The translations under genes and the position numbers were made by a program. 64,000 nucleotides of DNA. Origin: Curtobacterium sp. MCJR17_055. Lineage in GTDB: Bacteria > Actinomycetota > Actinomycetes > Actinomycetales > Microbacteriaceae. Below are positions 16,346 to 25,130 of this stretch, one piece after another. The stretch lies in the NCBI RefSeq assembly GCF_003224335.1, contig NZ_QKLF01000001.1:186001-250000 (forward strand), given 5' to 3'. The notes beneath the pieces are model-generated. The model was not told the DNA's origin. It worked only from the letters and a program-made list of their open reading frames with translations, and searched no databases. Positions within the stretch are counted from its first letter, which is position 1. Every line of letters begins with the position of its first letter.

Positions 16346-17416
16346 ATGACCTCGGCAGCAGACACCACCGACGACGTCTCGAAGTGGGCGTCGAACACGT
16401 TCACCCAGTTCGTCGACACCTGGCACGTCCCGATCACGATCCTGATCGTCCTGCTCGCGGCGGTCATCATCCGCCTCGTGCTCCGCCGGACCATCAAGCA
16501 GGTCGTCGACCGCATCGTCAACGGCGTCAAGAAGCGGCAGGGCGCTGCGGACACCCAGGCCCTGGTGGCCTCCCCGCTGCAGACCGCCCGCGTCGTGCAG
16601 CGCACCCGGACGCTCGGCAGCGTGCTCGAGAACCTCGCGACCGTCGTGGTCGCCGTGATCGCCTTCGCCATCATCATCTCGACCGTGTTCCCGACCGCGG
16701 CGGTCGGCATCGTCGGTGGCGCCTCCGTGGTCGCCGCCGGCCTCGCAGTGGGCGCGCAGAGCATCGTCCGCGACATCCTGTCCGGCATCTTCATGATCCT
16801 CGAGGACCAGGCCGGCGTCGGTGACGTCGTCGACACCGGCCAGGCCACCGGGGTCGTGGAGTCCGTCGGTCTCCGGGTCATGCAGATCCGCGACGTGAAC
16901 GGCATCCTCTGGTTCGTGCCGAACGGACAGATCCTCCGCGTCGGCAACCTCTCCCAGGGCTGGTCCCGTGTCCTCGTCGACATCACCGTGCCGTACGACA
17001 CCGACATCGACGCCGTGCAGGACGCCCTGCTGCACGCCGCGGTCACCATGTCCCAGGAGGCCCGCTGGCGGCAGCGCATCGTCGAGAAACCGGAGATCTG
17101 GGGCCTGCAGTCGATCACCGACACCGGCATGGTGTTCCGCCTGGTCGTGAAGACCCGCGCGTCGGAGCTCGACGTCGTCGGACGGGAACTCCGCGTGCGG
17201 CTCAAGCGCGGCGTGGACGAACTCGGGGTCACCCTGCCGGCGATGGCCATGATCATGCCGGAGGGGTGGGAGAACGCCACGTCGGTGAACGGCCTCCGTC
17301 CCGTCCGCACCGCGCCGGTGCCCACCCCCGCGCCGCGGGCCCGCCGCGGCCGGATGAACATCCTGGGCCGGGCGATCCGGACCGGCGACGACAATGACCC
17401 TGAGGACACCCCATGA
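16346..17416 (+). CDS. mscS: Small-conductance mechanosensitive channel (MscS)
   Basis: This 356-residue membrane protein has three helices (about 27-48, 93-115 and 120-150). The pore helix contains the Gly/Ala-rich GGASVVAAGLAVGAQSIVRD typical of MscS TM3. It is followed by the beta domain (ILEDQAGVGDVVDTG, VPNGQILRVGNLSQGW) and the alpha/beta C-terminal domain. It opens under osmotic downshock to release solutes. A Pro/Arg-rich tail of about 40 residues ends the protein. The globin gene overlaps it by four bases, so the two are coupled. Confidence 0.92.
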   Translation: MTSAADTTDDVSKWASNTFTQFVDTWHVPITILIVLLAAVIIRLVLRRTIKQVVDRIVNGVKKRQGAADTQALVASPLQTARVVQRTRTLGSVLENLATVVVAVIAFAIIISTVFPTAAVGIVGGASVVAAGLAVGAQSIVRDILSGIFMILEDQAGVGDVVDTGQATGVVESVGLRVMQIRDVNGILWFVPNGQILRVGNLSQGWSRVLVDITVPYDTDIDAVQDALLHAAVTMSQEARWRQRIVEKPEIWGLQSITDTGMVFRLVVKTRASELDVVGRELRVRLKRGVDELGVTLPAMAMIMPEGWENATSVNGLRPVRTAPVPTPAPRARRGRMNILGRAIRTGDDNDPEDTP

Positions 17417-17892
17417 CCGGACCCGCCATCCCCCTCGGTCCCCCCACGGGTGAGCCGGCCCCGGGCGTCCCCGCGCAGCCCGTCACGCTCCGGGTCGGAC
17501 TCGGCGGGGCTGCGGCGAGCGGTTCCCTGTTCGACCGCATCGGCGGCGCCCCGACCTTCGACCGCCTGGTCCGCCGCTTCTACGAGGGCGTGCAGCAGGA
17601 CGAGGTGATCTGGCCGATGTACCCGGCAGACGACCTCGACGGCGCGGTCTGGCGGCTCTCGCAGTTCCTCCAGCAGTACTGGGGCGGCCCGTCGACCTAC
17701 AGCGAGCAGCGCGGCCATCCCCGGCTCCGGATGCGGCACCACCCGTTCCGCATCACCCCCGAGGCACGCGAGCACTGGCTCCAGCACATGCAGGACGCGG
17801 TCGAGTCACTCGACCTCGCGCCCCTCGACGAGGCCGAACTGTGGGCGTACCTCGACCGCGCGGCACACGCGATGACGAACGCGTTCGACTGA
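17413..17892 (+). CDS. glbO: Truncated haemoglobin, group II (GlbO-like)
   Basis: This 159-residue protein has a group II truncated globin domain from about residue 38: SLFDRIGGAPTFDRLVRRFY, then LSQFLQQYWGGPSTYSEQRG and HPRLRMRHHPFRI with the proximal His, and a C-terminal helix with LWAYLDRAAHAMTNA. The first 37 residues are a Pro/Gly-rich extension. GlbO proteins bind haem and handle O2, NO or peroxide. The coupling to MscS by an ATGA overlap is unusual but may just be operon packing. A repeat-family hairpin follows. Confidence 0.92.
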   Translation: MTGPAIPLGPPTGEPAPGVPAQPVTLRVGLGGAAASGSLFDRIGGAPTFDRLVRRFYEGVQQDEVIWPMYPADDLDGAVWRLSQFLQQYWGGPSTYSEQRGHPRLRMRHHPFRITPEAREHWLQHMQDAVESLDLAPLDEAELWAYLDRAAHAMTNAFD

Positions 17893-17922
17893 CGGGAGCG
17901 GCGGCCGCCGCCGCGGCGGAAC

Positions 17923-17970
17923 GACGGACGGGAGGCCCGTGGCGACCCCGCCACGGGCCTCCGGTCCGTC
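17923..17970. terminator. Repeat-family hairpin between glbO and a convergent gene
   Basis: The outer arms are ACGGACGGGAGGC and GCCTCCGGTCCGT, with inner stem CCGTGGCG/CGCCACGG. It lies between the globin stop (17892) and the stop of the minus-strand gene at 17973, so it can serve both. Confidence 0.7.
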
Positions 17971-17972
17971 CG

Positions 17973-18674
17973 TCAGGAACTGAGCGTCCAGGCCCGCCGC
18001 TTCACGAGCACGTGCCCCCTGGAGGTCGTCAGCCGGCTCCACGGCCCCGTCTCGAACAGCCGGACCGGTTCGGTCCCGAGGAAGCCGAGGCTCTCGGCGG
18101 CGAAGCCCGCGCCGGCCGGCAGGTGCTCGACGCCCGGGATCGGCCGACCCCAGACCTCGGAACGGACGCGGCGGACGATGGACTCCCCCGAGCTCGTCGG
18201 CACGGAGGCGGCGACCTCGTCGATCCCCTGGCGCGCAGCACGGTGCAGCAGTTCCGCCGACACGTCGGGCAGCGGCACCCAGCCGCCGCGGGGCGGGGAG
18301 ATCGCAGCCCAGGTCACGGTGTGCACCTCGAGCGGCAGCTCGACCTCGATCGGGGTCGCCCGGGTCGGGTCGGCTGCGTCGGCGTGCTCCACGTCGTTCG
18401 CCTCCGCGAGCAGACGCAGGCGCTCCTGGAACGAGCGGAGCGGCACCACGACGTCGATGTGCTCCGGCTGGGTGAGGGCGAACGTGCGCAGACCGAGCAC
18501 GGTGGGCAGTTCGTCGAGCAGCCCGAGCGGGTAGAGGATCGCCGTGTAGACGGCCAGGACACCGGAGTCGGCGATGAGGCGGACGGACCCGTCCTCGATC
18601 CGAGCGGCTCGTCCGAGGTAGGTGCGGAGGTCACCGAGCGAGGCGGCGTCGGGAAGGGTGAACGAGCTGCTCAT
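17973..18674 (-). CDS. Conserved hypothetical protein
   Basis: This 233-residue soluble protein begins MSSSFTLPDAASLGDLRTYL and has no signal peptide or membrane segment. Recognisable stretches are RAARIEDGSVRLIADSGVLA, VLGLRTFALTQPEHIDVVVP, and a Trp/Pro-containing PPRGGWVPLPDVSAELL. I cannot assign a domain. The composition (balanced, with conserved-looking beta and alpha segments) indicates a real gene. A TAGGAT box lies about 10 bases before the ATG. It is divergent from the hsp20 regulatory region, and its promoter lies close to the CIRCE element. Confidence 0.7.
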   Translation of the reverse strand: MSSSFTLPDAASLGDLRTYLGRAARIEDGSVRLIADSGVLAVYTAILYPLGLLDELPTVLGLRTFALTQPEHIDVVVPLRSFQERLRLLAEANDVEHADAADPTRATPIEVELPLEVHTVTWAAISPPRGGWVPLPDVSAELLHRAARQGIDEVAASVPTSSGESIVRRVRSEVWGRPIPGVEHLPAGAGFAAESLGFLGTEPVRLFETGPWSRLTTSRGHVLVKRRAWTLSS

Positions 18675-18746
18675 GTCACCGTCGATCCTAGCCGCGACCG
18701 TCCTGACGCTCCCTGGTCCGGCCCTCAGCGAGCTCTGAGCCCACTC

Positions 18747-18773
18747 TTGGCACTCTTCGGGTTCGAGTGCTAG
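18747..18773 (+). promoter_or_regulatory. CIRCE-type operator (HrcA) over the hsp20 promoter
   Basis: TTGGCACTC, a 9-base spacer, then GAGTGCTAG: this differs from the CIRCE consensus TTAGCACTC-N9-GAGTGCTAA at one base in each arm. It overlaps a promoter made of TTGGCA (18747-18752) and TAGAAC (18771-18776) with 18 bases between. HrcA binding would block it. Confidence 0.85.
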
Positions 18774-18784
18774 AACGGATGGCA

Positions 18785-18805
18785 GTTGAGTCACGGCGAC
18801 TCAAC
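18785..18805 (+). promoter_or_regulatory. HAIR-type operator (HspR)
   Basis: GTTGAGT-N7-ACTCAAC matches the HspR inverted repeat CTTGAGT-N7-ACTCAAG except for the outermost pair. It lies just after the CIRCE element and the predicted transcription start, 31 bases before the hsp20 ATG. Confidence 0.85.
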
Positions 18806-18836
18806 CGCGAAGCACTCAGTGAAGGAGTTGATTCAG

Positions 18837-19304
18837 ATGGCCATGACCTTCGATCCGTTCCGCGAGCTGGACCGTCTCGCCGGATCCCTCCTCAGCGGAG
18901 CAGCAGCCGGGCCCCGCTCGATGCCGATGGACCTCTACCGCGCCGGCGACCACTACGTCATGGACGTCGACCTGCCCGGAGTCGATCCGGGATCGGTCGA
19001 CATCGACGTCGACGGATCGGTCCTCACCATCCGGGCCGAGCGCACCCTCGGGGCTCCCGACGGCGCGCAGTGGCTCACGCGGGAACGCCAGCCCGGCTCG
19101 TTCGTCCGTCAGCTCACCCTCGGCGACGGCCTCGACGTCGAGCGGATCGCCGCGCACTACGACAACGGCGTGCTGAGCGTCACGATCCCCGTGCAGGAGT
19201 CGTCGAAGCCCCGGAAGATCGCCGTCAGCACGAGCGGTGCCGACACCGGTTCCGCGGCCGGCGCGCAGCCGCTCGCGGTCGGTCAGGGTGGCTCCGGCAG
19301 CTGA
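18837..19304 (+). CDS. Small heat-shock protein Hsp20
   Basis: This 155-residue protein has the alpha-crystallin domain: MPMDLYRAGDHYVMDVDLPG, VDIDVDGSVLTIRAER, and the C-terminal AHYDNGVLSVTIPV with the typical G-V-L motif. The N-terminus FDPFRELDRLAGSLL is usual for actinobacterial Hsp20/Hsp18. It is an ATP-independent holdase in the cytoplasm. The ATG at 18837 has GAAGGAG upstream. Both HrcA- and HspR-type operators precede it. A perfect hairpin terminates it. Confidence 0.94.
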   Translation: MAMTFDPFRELDRLAGSLLSGAAAGPRSMPMDLYRAGDHYVMDVDLPGVDPGSVDIDVDGSVLTIRAERTLGAPDGAQWLTRERQPGSFVRQLTLGDGLDVERIAAHYDNGVLSVTIPVQESSKPRKIAVSTSGADTGSAAGAQPLAVGQGGSGS

Positions 19305-19320
19305 GCCGACGCACCCCGAG

Positions 19321-19357
19321 GGCGACGGGCCGACCCGCAGCGGGTCGGCCCGTCGCC
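19321..19357 (+). terminator. Intrinsic terminator after hsp20
   Basis: A 17-base perfect stem (GGCGACGGGCCGACCCG and its complement) with a CAG loop starts 16 bases after the hsp20 stop. No T-run follows. Confidence 0.8.
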
Positions 19358-19425
19358 CCGCCTCCCGATGGCACAGCCGTCGTCCCCACCCATCTCGTCC
19401 CGTCTCGTTTCCTCCTGTCCCGCCC

Positions 19426-19833
19426 ATGCCACACCTCGTCAACGCACTGCTCTCGGTCCTCGTCGTCACCGGGCTGCTGGCCGGCCCGAGCCTCCGTCCT
19501 CGTCTCGCCCTGTTCCTGGGCGGAACGGGTTCGGTCGTCGCCAACCACCTCGTCTGGCTCGTCGCACCCGACCTCTGGTCCCGTGCGCTCACCCCGTGGG
19601 TGGCCAGCGTGGGTGGAGCGCTCGTCGCGGTGGCGGCGTGGAGTCTGCTCCGGACGTCCCCGACGGCGGCGGGTCTCGTCGACCCGCAGGGAACGGTCTC
19701 CGCGGACGTCGCGGACGACGCCATCGAGCAGGAGGACCCGGCCCCGTCGGGCGTCGTCGACCGCGGCGCCGCGATGGGTGCGCCCGCGCCCTCCTCGGCC
19801 ACACCGGGACCCGTTCGTAGACTGGCGGCGTGA
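19426..19833 (+). CDS. Hypothetical small membrane protein
   Basis: This 135-residue protein has three likely membrane segments (about 4-20, 28-50 and 58-76) followed by a 55-residue acidic and Ala/Pro-rich tail. It starts MPHLVNALLSVLVVTGLLAG. The family is not recognised. Its stop overlaps the GTG of tesB by four bases, yet tesB also has its own -10 box inside this gene. No strong ribosome site is visible, so the start is uncertain. It lies between the hsp20 terminator and tesB. Confidence 0.5.
   Translation: MPHLVNALLSVLVVTGLLAGPSLRPRLALFLGGTGSVVANHLVWLVAPDLWSRALTPWVASVGGALVAVAAWSLLRTSPTAAGLVDPQGTVSADVADDAIEQEDPAPSGVVDRGAAMGAPAPSSATPGPVRRLAA
19818..19823 (+). promoter_or_regulatory. -10 box of leaderless tesB
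   Basis: TAGACT lies exactly 6 bases before the GTG at 19830, inside the end of the upstream membrane-protein gene. There is no Shine-Dalgarno sequence before this GTG, which supports leaderless initiation. Confidence 0.6.
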
Positions 19834-20690
19834 TCCGCGAACCCGACTTCCTCACGACCCTGCGACTCGAGGACACCGGAGCGAGCACCCGCGAGACGAT
19901 CCTGACCGGTGCCAGCCACTGGTCCCCCGGAGGACGGGTCTTCGGCGGCCAGGTGCTGGCGCAGTGCATCGTCGCGGCGCAGGCCACCATCGAGGGCCGT
20001 GACATCCACTCCGTCCACGGCTACTTCCTGCGCCCCGGTGCGATCGACGTCCCGATCACCTTCGGTGTGGAGCGCATCCACGACGGCCGCTCGTTCGCGA
20101 CCCGACGGGCGCAGGCGTACCAGAACGGTCTCCCGATCTTCTCGATGATCGCGTCCTTCCAGGTGCCGGACGCCGGAGCGGAGCACCAGGACCCGTTCCC
20201 GGTGGACGTCCCCGACCCGGAGTCGCTCCCGTCGGCGGCGTCGGTGCTGGGCGCGGTCGACCACCCCACGGCGCAGGCCTGGGCGGAGCGGTCGATCGAC
20301 CTGCGGCACGTCGACGGTCCGGTCTACTTCGACGTGCAGGGCGCCCGCGTCGCGCACCAGGCGGTCTGGTTCCGGGTCGAGGGCGACCTACCCGACGACC
20401 CCGCTCTGCACCGCGCGGTCCTGGCCTACGCGAGCGACCTGTCCCTCCTCGAACCGATCATGCGTCGGCACGGCGTCGCGTGGGGCACCCCGGGCGTGAA
20501 GCTCGCGAGCCTCGACCACGCGATGTGGTGGCACCGCGACGGCCGGGCGGACGACTGGGTCCTCTACGCGCAGGAGTCGCCGAGCGCCCAGGGCGGTCGG
20601 GGGCTGGCGCTCGGTCGCATGTTCTCCCGCGACGGCCGGCTGCTGGCGACCGTCGCGCAGGAGGGCATGATGCGCCTCCCCATCGCGTGA
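19830..20690 (+). CDS. tesB: Acyl-CoA thioesterase II
   Basis: This 286-residue protein has the double hot-dog fold of TesB. The first half has SPGGRVFGGQVLAQCIVAAQ and SVHGYFLRPGAIDVPITFGV. The second half has the catalytic region YASDLSLLEPIMRRHG, LASLDHAMWWHRDGRADDW and GGRGLALGRMFSRDGRLLAT. The Asp, Thr/Ser and Gln positions of the catalytic triad fall in these blocks. It hydrolyses medium- and long-chain acyl-CoAs. It is followed at once by a terminator. Confidence 0.95.
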   Translation: MIREPDFLTTLRLEDTGASTRETILTGASHWSPGGRVFGGQVLAQCIVAAQATIEGRDIHSVHGYFLRPGAIDVPITFGVERIHDGRSFATRRAQAYQNGLPIFSMIASFQVPDAGAEHQDPFPVDVPDPESLPSAASVLGAVDHPTAQAWAERSIDLRHVDGPVYFDVQGARVAHQAVWFRVEGDLPDDPALHRAVLAYASDLSLLEPIMRRHGVAWGTPGVKLASLDHAMWWHRDGRADDWVLYAQESPSAQGGRGLALGRMFSRDGRLLATVAQEGMMRLPIA

Positions 20691-20691
20691 G

Positions 20692-20720
20692 ACAGGCCCC
20701 GCTCGACGAGCGGGGCCTGT
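20692..20720. terminator. Terminator after tesB
   Basis: ACAGGCCCCGCTCG pairs with CGAGCGGGGCCTGT around a single A, a near-perfect stem that begins just after the tesB stop. The convergent thioesterase gene ends 35 bases further on, so it may act in both directions. Confidence 0.8.
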
Positions 20721-20755
20721 TCCGGTGCGGCGGAGCGGTCAGCGCCGGACCGGGG

Positions 20756-21238
20756 TCACGGCCGGGAGAACCGCACGGCCGGCTCGATGTACGGCTGACA
20801 CGCCGCCCGCTCGGCTTCGGTGAGCCGTCGCGGTCGGTTGGTCGTCGCGTCCACGAGGACGAGCGCCGTGGTGGCGCGCGTGTACAGCTCCGCCGGCTCG
20901 TGTCCGACGGGCGACCAGACCTCGTACGAGATGTCCAGGCTGGCCCCGCCGATCCGCCCGATCCACAGCTGGATGTCGAGCGGCCGACGGAAGTACGGCG
21001 TCGACGCGAGGTACTCGAGCCGCTGCGCCGCGATGACCGTCATCGTCCCGGAGCCCGGCCGCCCGTCGATCACGGGTTCCGACGCGGACCCCGACTCGTC
21101 GACCTCGTCGGGGTCCGGCGCCCAGAACGCCAGCTCGCGCGCTTCCTCGAGCAGCCGGAGCATCGCCGAGTTGTTGACGTGCCCGTAGGCGTCGATGTCG
21201 CTCCAGCGGATGCGGACCGGCGCGTGCAGTCTCGCCAC
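20756..21238 (-). CDS. Acyl-CoA thioesterase, 4HBT hot-dog family
   Basis: This 160-residue protein matches the 4-hydroxybenzoyl-CoA thioesterase type: RIRWSDIDAYGHVNNSAMLR carries the catalytic Asp in the D-x-x-G-H-V-N-N motif, followed by YFRRPLDIQLWIGRIGGASLD. It hydrolyses acyl-CoAs in the cytoplasm. The GTG at 21238 lies 5 bases after the ettA stop, so it is in an operon with ettA. A 40-residue variable loop with many Asp, Ser and Glu interrupts the domain. Confidence 0.9.
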   Translation of the reverse strand: MARLHAPVRIRWSDIDAYGHVNNSAMLRLLEEARELAFWAPDPDEVDESGSASEPVIDGRPGSGTMTVIAAQRLEYLASTPYFRRPLDIQLWIGRIGGASLDISYEVWSPVGHEPAELYTRATTALVLVDATTNRPRRLTEAERAACQPYIEPAVRFSRP

Positions 21239-21243
21239 GGGGA

Positions 21244-22929
<1,686 letters not shown>

Positions 22930-22978
22930 ATCGGAGCGAGTCTACCGATCCGACGCGGCCAGCGCTGCCCCGCTCGCG

Positions 22979-23008
22979 GTGTCGTCGCGGTCGGTGTCGT
23001 CGCGGTCG
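22979..23008. repeat. Two tandem 15-bp units
   Basis: GTGTCGTCGCGGTCG occurs twice in direct succession in the gap between the ssb-like gene and ettA. No gene is visible here. Confidence 0.8.
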
Positions 23009-23043
23009 GTGGTGCCCGGGACGCCGTGGCGACGGTCGCGGCG

Positions 23044-23694
23044 TCATCCGGGCTCCTGCCCCGGGAACAGTTCGTCGGGAGACACGGGGCCGTCGCCGCG
23101 CGCCACGGTGTCGTGCACGCCGACCGCTCCGGCGTCGTACGACGCGTCCTCGAGGGGTCCGGCGAGCACGTCGTCACCGTGGTCGCCGTGTCCGCGCACG
23201 TGCTCGACGGACTCGGTCGCGTGCGCGACCGGGCCGTCGTCGTGCAGGTCCGCGTCGGGGTCGTCCGGGCCGACCTCGCCGGTCCGGGGGTCGACGTCCG
23301 GGCCCGGTGCGGTGGTGGTCTGCACATCGCCGACGTGGCGCGGGACGCGGATCCAGTTGCTGATGCCCCAGGCGAGGTCGTGGCCGAGCGCGTCGGCGTC
23401 GATCTCGACGGAGGTGCCGCCCCGCCCGTCGCGCTCCCAGTTCCGGATCCGGACGCGTCCGGTGACGACGATGCGGTCGCCCTTCTTCACGGACTTGTGC
23501 ACGTTGGCCGCGAGCGACCGGAACGCCGTGACCGTGTACCAGTTCGTGGGGCCGTTGACCCAGCTGGACGTCCTGCGGTCCCAGCGCCGCGACGGCGAGG
23601 CGAGACGCATGCTCGTGATGGCGACACCCGTCTCGGTGACGAGGTGTCGGGGTTCGGTGGCGATGATGCCGCAGACCGTGATCGTGTCGTTCAT
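23044..23694 (-). CDS. ssb: Single-stranded DNA-binding protein, second type
   Basis: This 216-residue protein has an OB fold (1-110): MNDTITVCGIIATEPRHLVT, WDRRTSSWVNGPTNWYTVTA, FRSLAANVHKSVKKGDRIVV and GRVRIRNWERDG are standard SSB elements. The C-terminal half is acidic, Gly/Asp/His-rich and unstructured, but it ends PGQEPG. The DDDIPF-type tip that recruits repair proteins in housekeeping SSBs is absent. This is therefore likely a second, specialised SSB, as known for competence or stress in other actinobacteria. It lies upstream of ettA but has its own unit. Confidence 0.88.
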   Translation of the reverse strand: MNDTITVCGIIATEPRHLVTETGVAITSMRLASPSRRWDRRTSSWVNGPTNWYTVTAFRSLAANVHKSVKKGDRIVVTGRVRIRNWERDGRGGTSVEIDADALGHDLAWGISNWIRVPRHVGDVQTTTAPGPDVDPRTGEVGPDDPDADLHDDGPVAHATESVEHVRGHGDHGDDVLAGPLEDASYDAGAVGVHDTVARGDGPVSPDELFPGQEPG

Positions 23695-23756
23695 GCACCG
23701 ATCGTCGATCGGGGCGCCGCTCCGACCGCGGCGCGTCGTCGAACTGTGGACGCAAA

Positions 23757-23797
23757 GCCCGGATCACGGTCCCTGTGGAGGGAAGGTGATCCGGGCC
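23757..23797 (-). terminator. Terminator after the minus-strand gene at 23831
   Basis: GCCCGGATCAC pairs with GTGATCCGGGC across a 19-base loop. It lies between the stop of the 73-residue gene and the start of ssb, both on the minus strand. Confidence 0.65.
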
Positions 23798-23830
23798 TCC
23801 CGTTCGGGAGCCGCGTCAGCGGCCCCTCGG

Positions 23831-24052
23831 TCAGTGCGCGTGGAACTCGGGCCGGTCCGCGAGCGGACCCATCGCCTTGTGGACCGCGCCCTTGGCCGAC
23901 TGGAGCGACGGGTACGTCCCACCCGGACCACGTCGTCCGTAGAGCTCGACCCGGAACCCGTCCGCCGCCCGGTGGATCGTGCCCACCGCACCGGCCGGGC
24001 CGACGGCCACCCAGGTCTCCGTCGTCGTGTCCGGCATCGTGTCGTTCGTCAT
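23831..24052 (-). CDS. Small hypothetical protein
   Basis: This 73-residue protein begins MTNDTMPDTTTETWVAVGPA and continues with a compact beta-rich pattern (GTIHRAADGFRVELYGRRG, then YPSLQSAKGAVHKAMGPL). It looks like a small single-domain protein with a strand-strand-helix order. The family is not recognised. The ATG has GGAGGTGG upstream. It starts 37 bases after the msrA stop in the same direction and is probably co-transcribed with msrA. Confidence 0.7.
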   Translation of the reverse strand: MTNDTMPDTTTETWVAVGPAGAVGTIHRAADGFRVELYGRRGPGGTYPSLQSAKGAVHKAMGPLADRPEFHAH

Positions 24053-24089
24053 CGTCCGACCACCTCCTCGTGGCCCCGGCGCCCCTCCG

Positions 24090-24617
24090 TCAGGACGCCA
24101 GGATGTACTGACCGTACGCCTTGCGCACCTTGTTCACCTTGGGCAGCGCGACGGCGAGGCAGTAGCCCTGACCCGGGTTCTTCGCGAAGAAGTCCTGGTG
24201 GTACTCCTCGGCGCGGTGGAACGCCCCGAGCGGCTCGAGCGTCGTGACGACCCCGCCGTCCCAGATGTCGGACGCGCGTTCGATCGCCCGCTCGAACAGC
24301 GCACGCTGCTCGTCGTCCGCCGGGAACATCGCGGAGCGGTACTGCGTGCCGACGTCGGCTCCCTGACGGTTCAGCTGCCGCGGGTCGTGGAGGGTGAAGA
24401 AGACGTCGAGGACGACGTCCGCCGGGAGGACCGACTCGTCGAAGGTGACGGCGACCGCCTCGGCGTGGCCGGTGGTGCCGGTGCACACCTGCTCGTAGGT
24501 CGGGTGCGGGTCGCTGCCGCCGGTGTACCCGGACACGACGTCCTGCACGCCCTGGAGCGTGCGGTAGACGGCGTCGAGACACCAGAAGCAACCACCGGCG
24601 AGGACGAACGTGGTCAT
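24090..24617 (-). CDS. msrA: Peptide methionine sulfoxide reductase A
   Basis: This 175-residue protein has the MsrA signature G-C-F-W-C near the N-terminus (LAGGCFWCLDAVYRTLQGV), then VVSGYTGG, YEQVCTGTTGHAEAV, and YRSAMF and EEYHQDFFAKNPGQGYC, all family-typical. It reduces S-epimers of methionine sulfoxide with thioredoxin or mycothiol-linked electrons. The ATG follows GGAAGG. It is upstream of the small gene at 23831 and divergent from the gene at 24772. Confidence 0.96.
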   Translation of the reverse strand: MTTFVLAGGCFWCLDAVYRTLQGVQDVVSGYTGGSDPHPTYEQVCTGTTGHAEAVAVTFDESVLPADVVLDVFFTLHDPRQLNRQGADVGTQYRSAMFPADDEQRALFERAIERASDIWDGGVVTTLEPLGAFHRAEEYHQDFFAKNPGQGYCLAVALPKVNKVRKAYGQYILAS

Positions 24618-24771
24618 GGGGACCTACCTTCCTGGCTCCGGAGAGCGCGGTACTGGACTGTCCTCCACAACACGGCGGCGCTCGGCGGTGTTCCCCACCC
24701 TGTTCCGGCGCCTCCGGCGTGTCGGTGGTCGGTCGTACGGTCGTCCCAGATCACACGACCAGGAGGCCCAC

Positions 24772-25038
24772 ATGCAGTCCACGACGGACGCCCGGCTCAG
24801 CATCCACTCGCCCCGCCCGACGGCGCGGTCGCGAGGCGACCTCCGCATCCTCGACGTCCGTGACGACCTGAGCCGCGTCACGCGGGCGAACGGGGAGATC
24901 GTGGGCTACGTCGACCGCGTCGACGTGGCCGGTGGCACCGCCTACCGCGCACGTCGCTACGTGGCTGCCGAGCGACGGTTCGTCGAGCTCCCGAACGTGT
25001 GGAACGCCGAGGACGCGGTCGACACCCTCCGCTGGTGA
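24772..25038 (+). CDS. Small hypothetical protein
   Basis: This 88-residue protein starts at an ATG with a perfect AGGAGG ribosome site. A TACGGT -10-like box at 24736-24741 gives a leader of about 30 bases. The N-terminal 25 residues are Ser/Arg-rich; the rest reads RILDVRDDLSRVTRANGEIV then GYVDRVDVAGGTAYRARRYV, a beta-rich pattern like a small barrel. It ends VWNAEDAVDTLRW. No family is recognised. Confidence 0.65.
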   Translation: MQSTTDARLSIHSPRPTARSRGDLRILDVRDDLSRVTRANGEIVGYVDRVDVAGGTAYRARRYVAAERRFVELPNVWNAEDAVDTLRW

Positions 25039-25130
25039 CGGTCGCGCACGGCGGCACCGGGTGGAGCGGATGTCCGCCCCGTCCGCCTGTCGTCCCCGGG
25101 ACCTGACCGATCCGGAAGTACGGTACGCGC

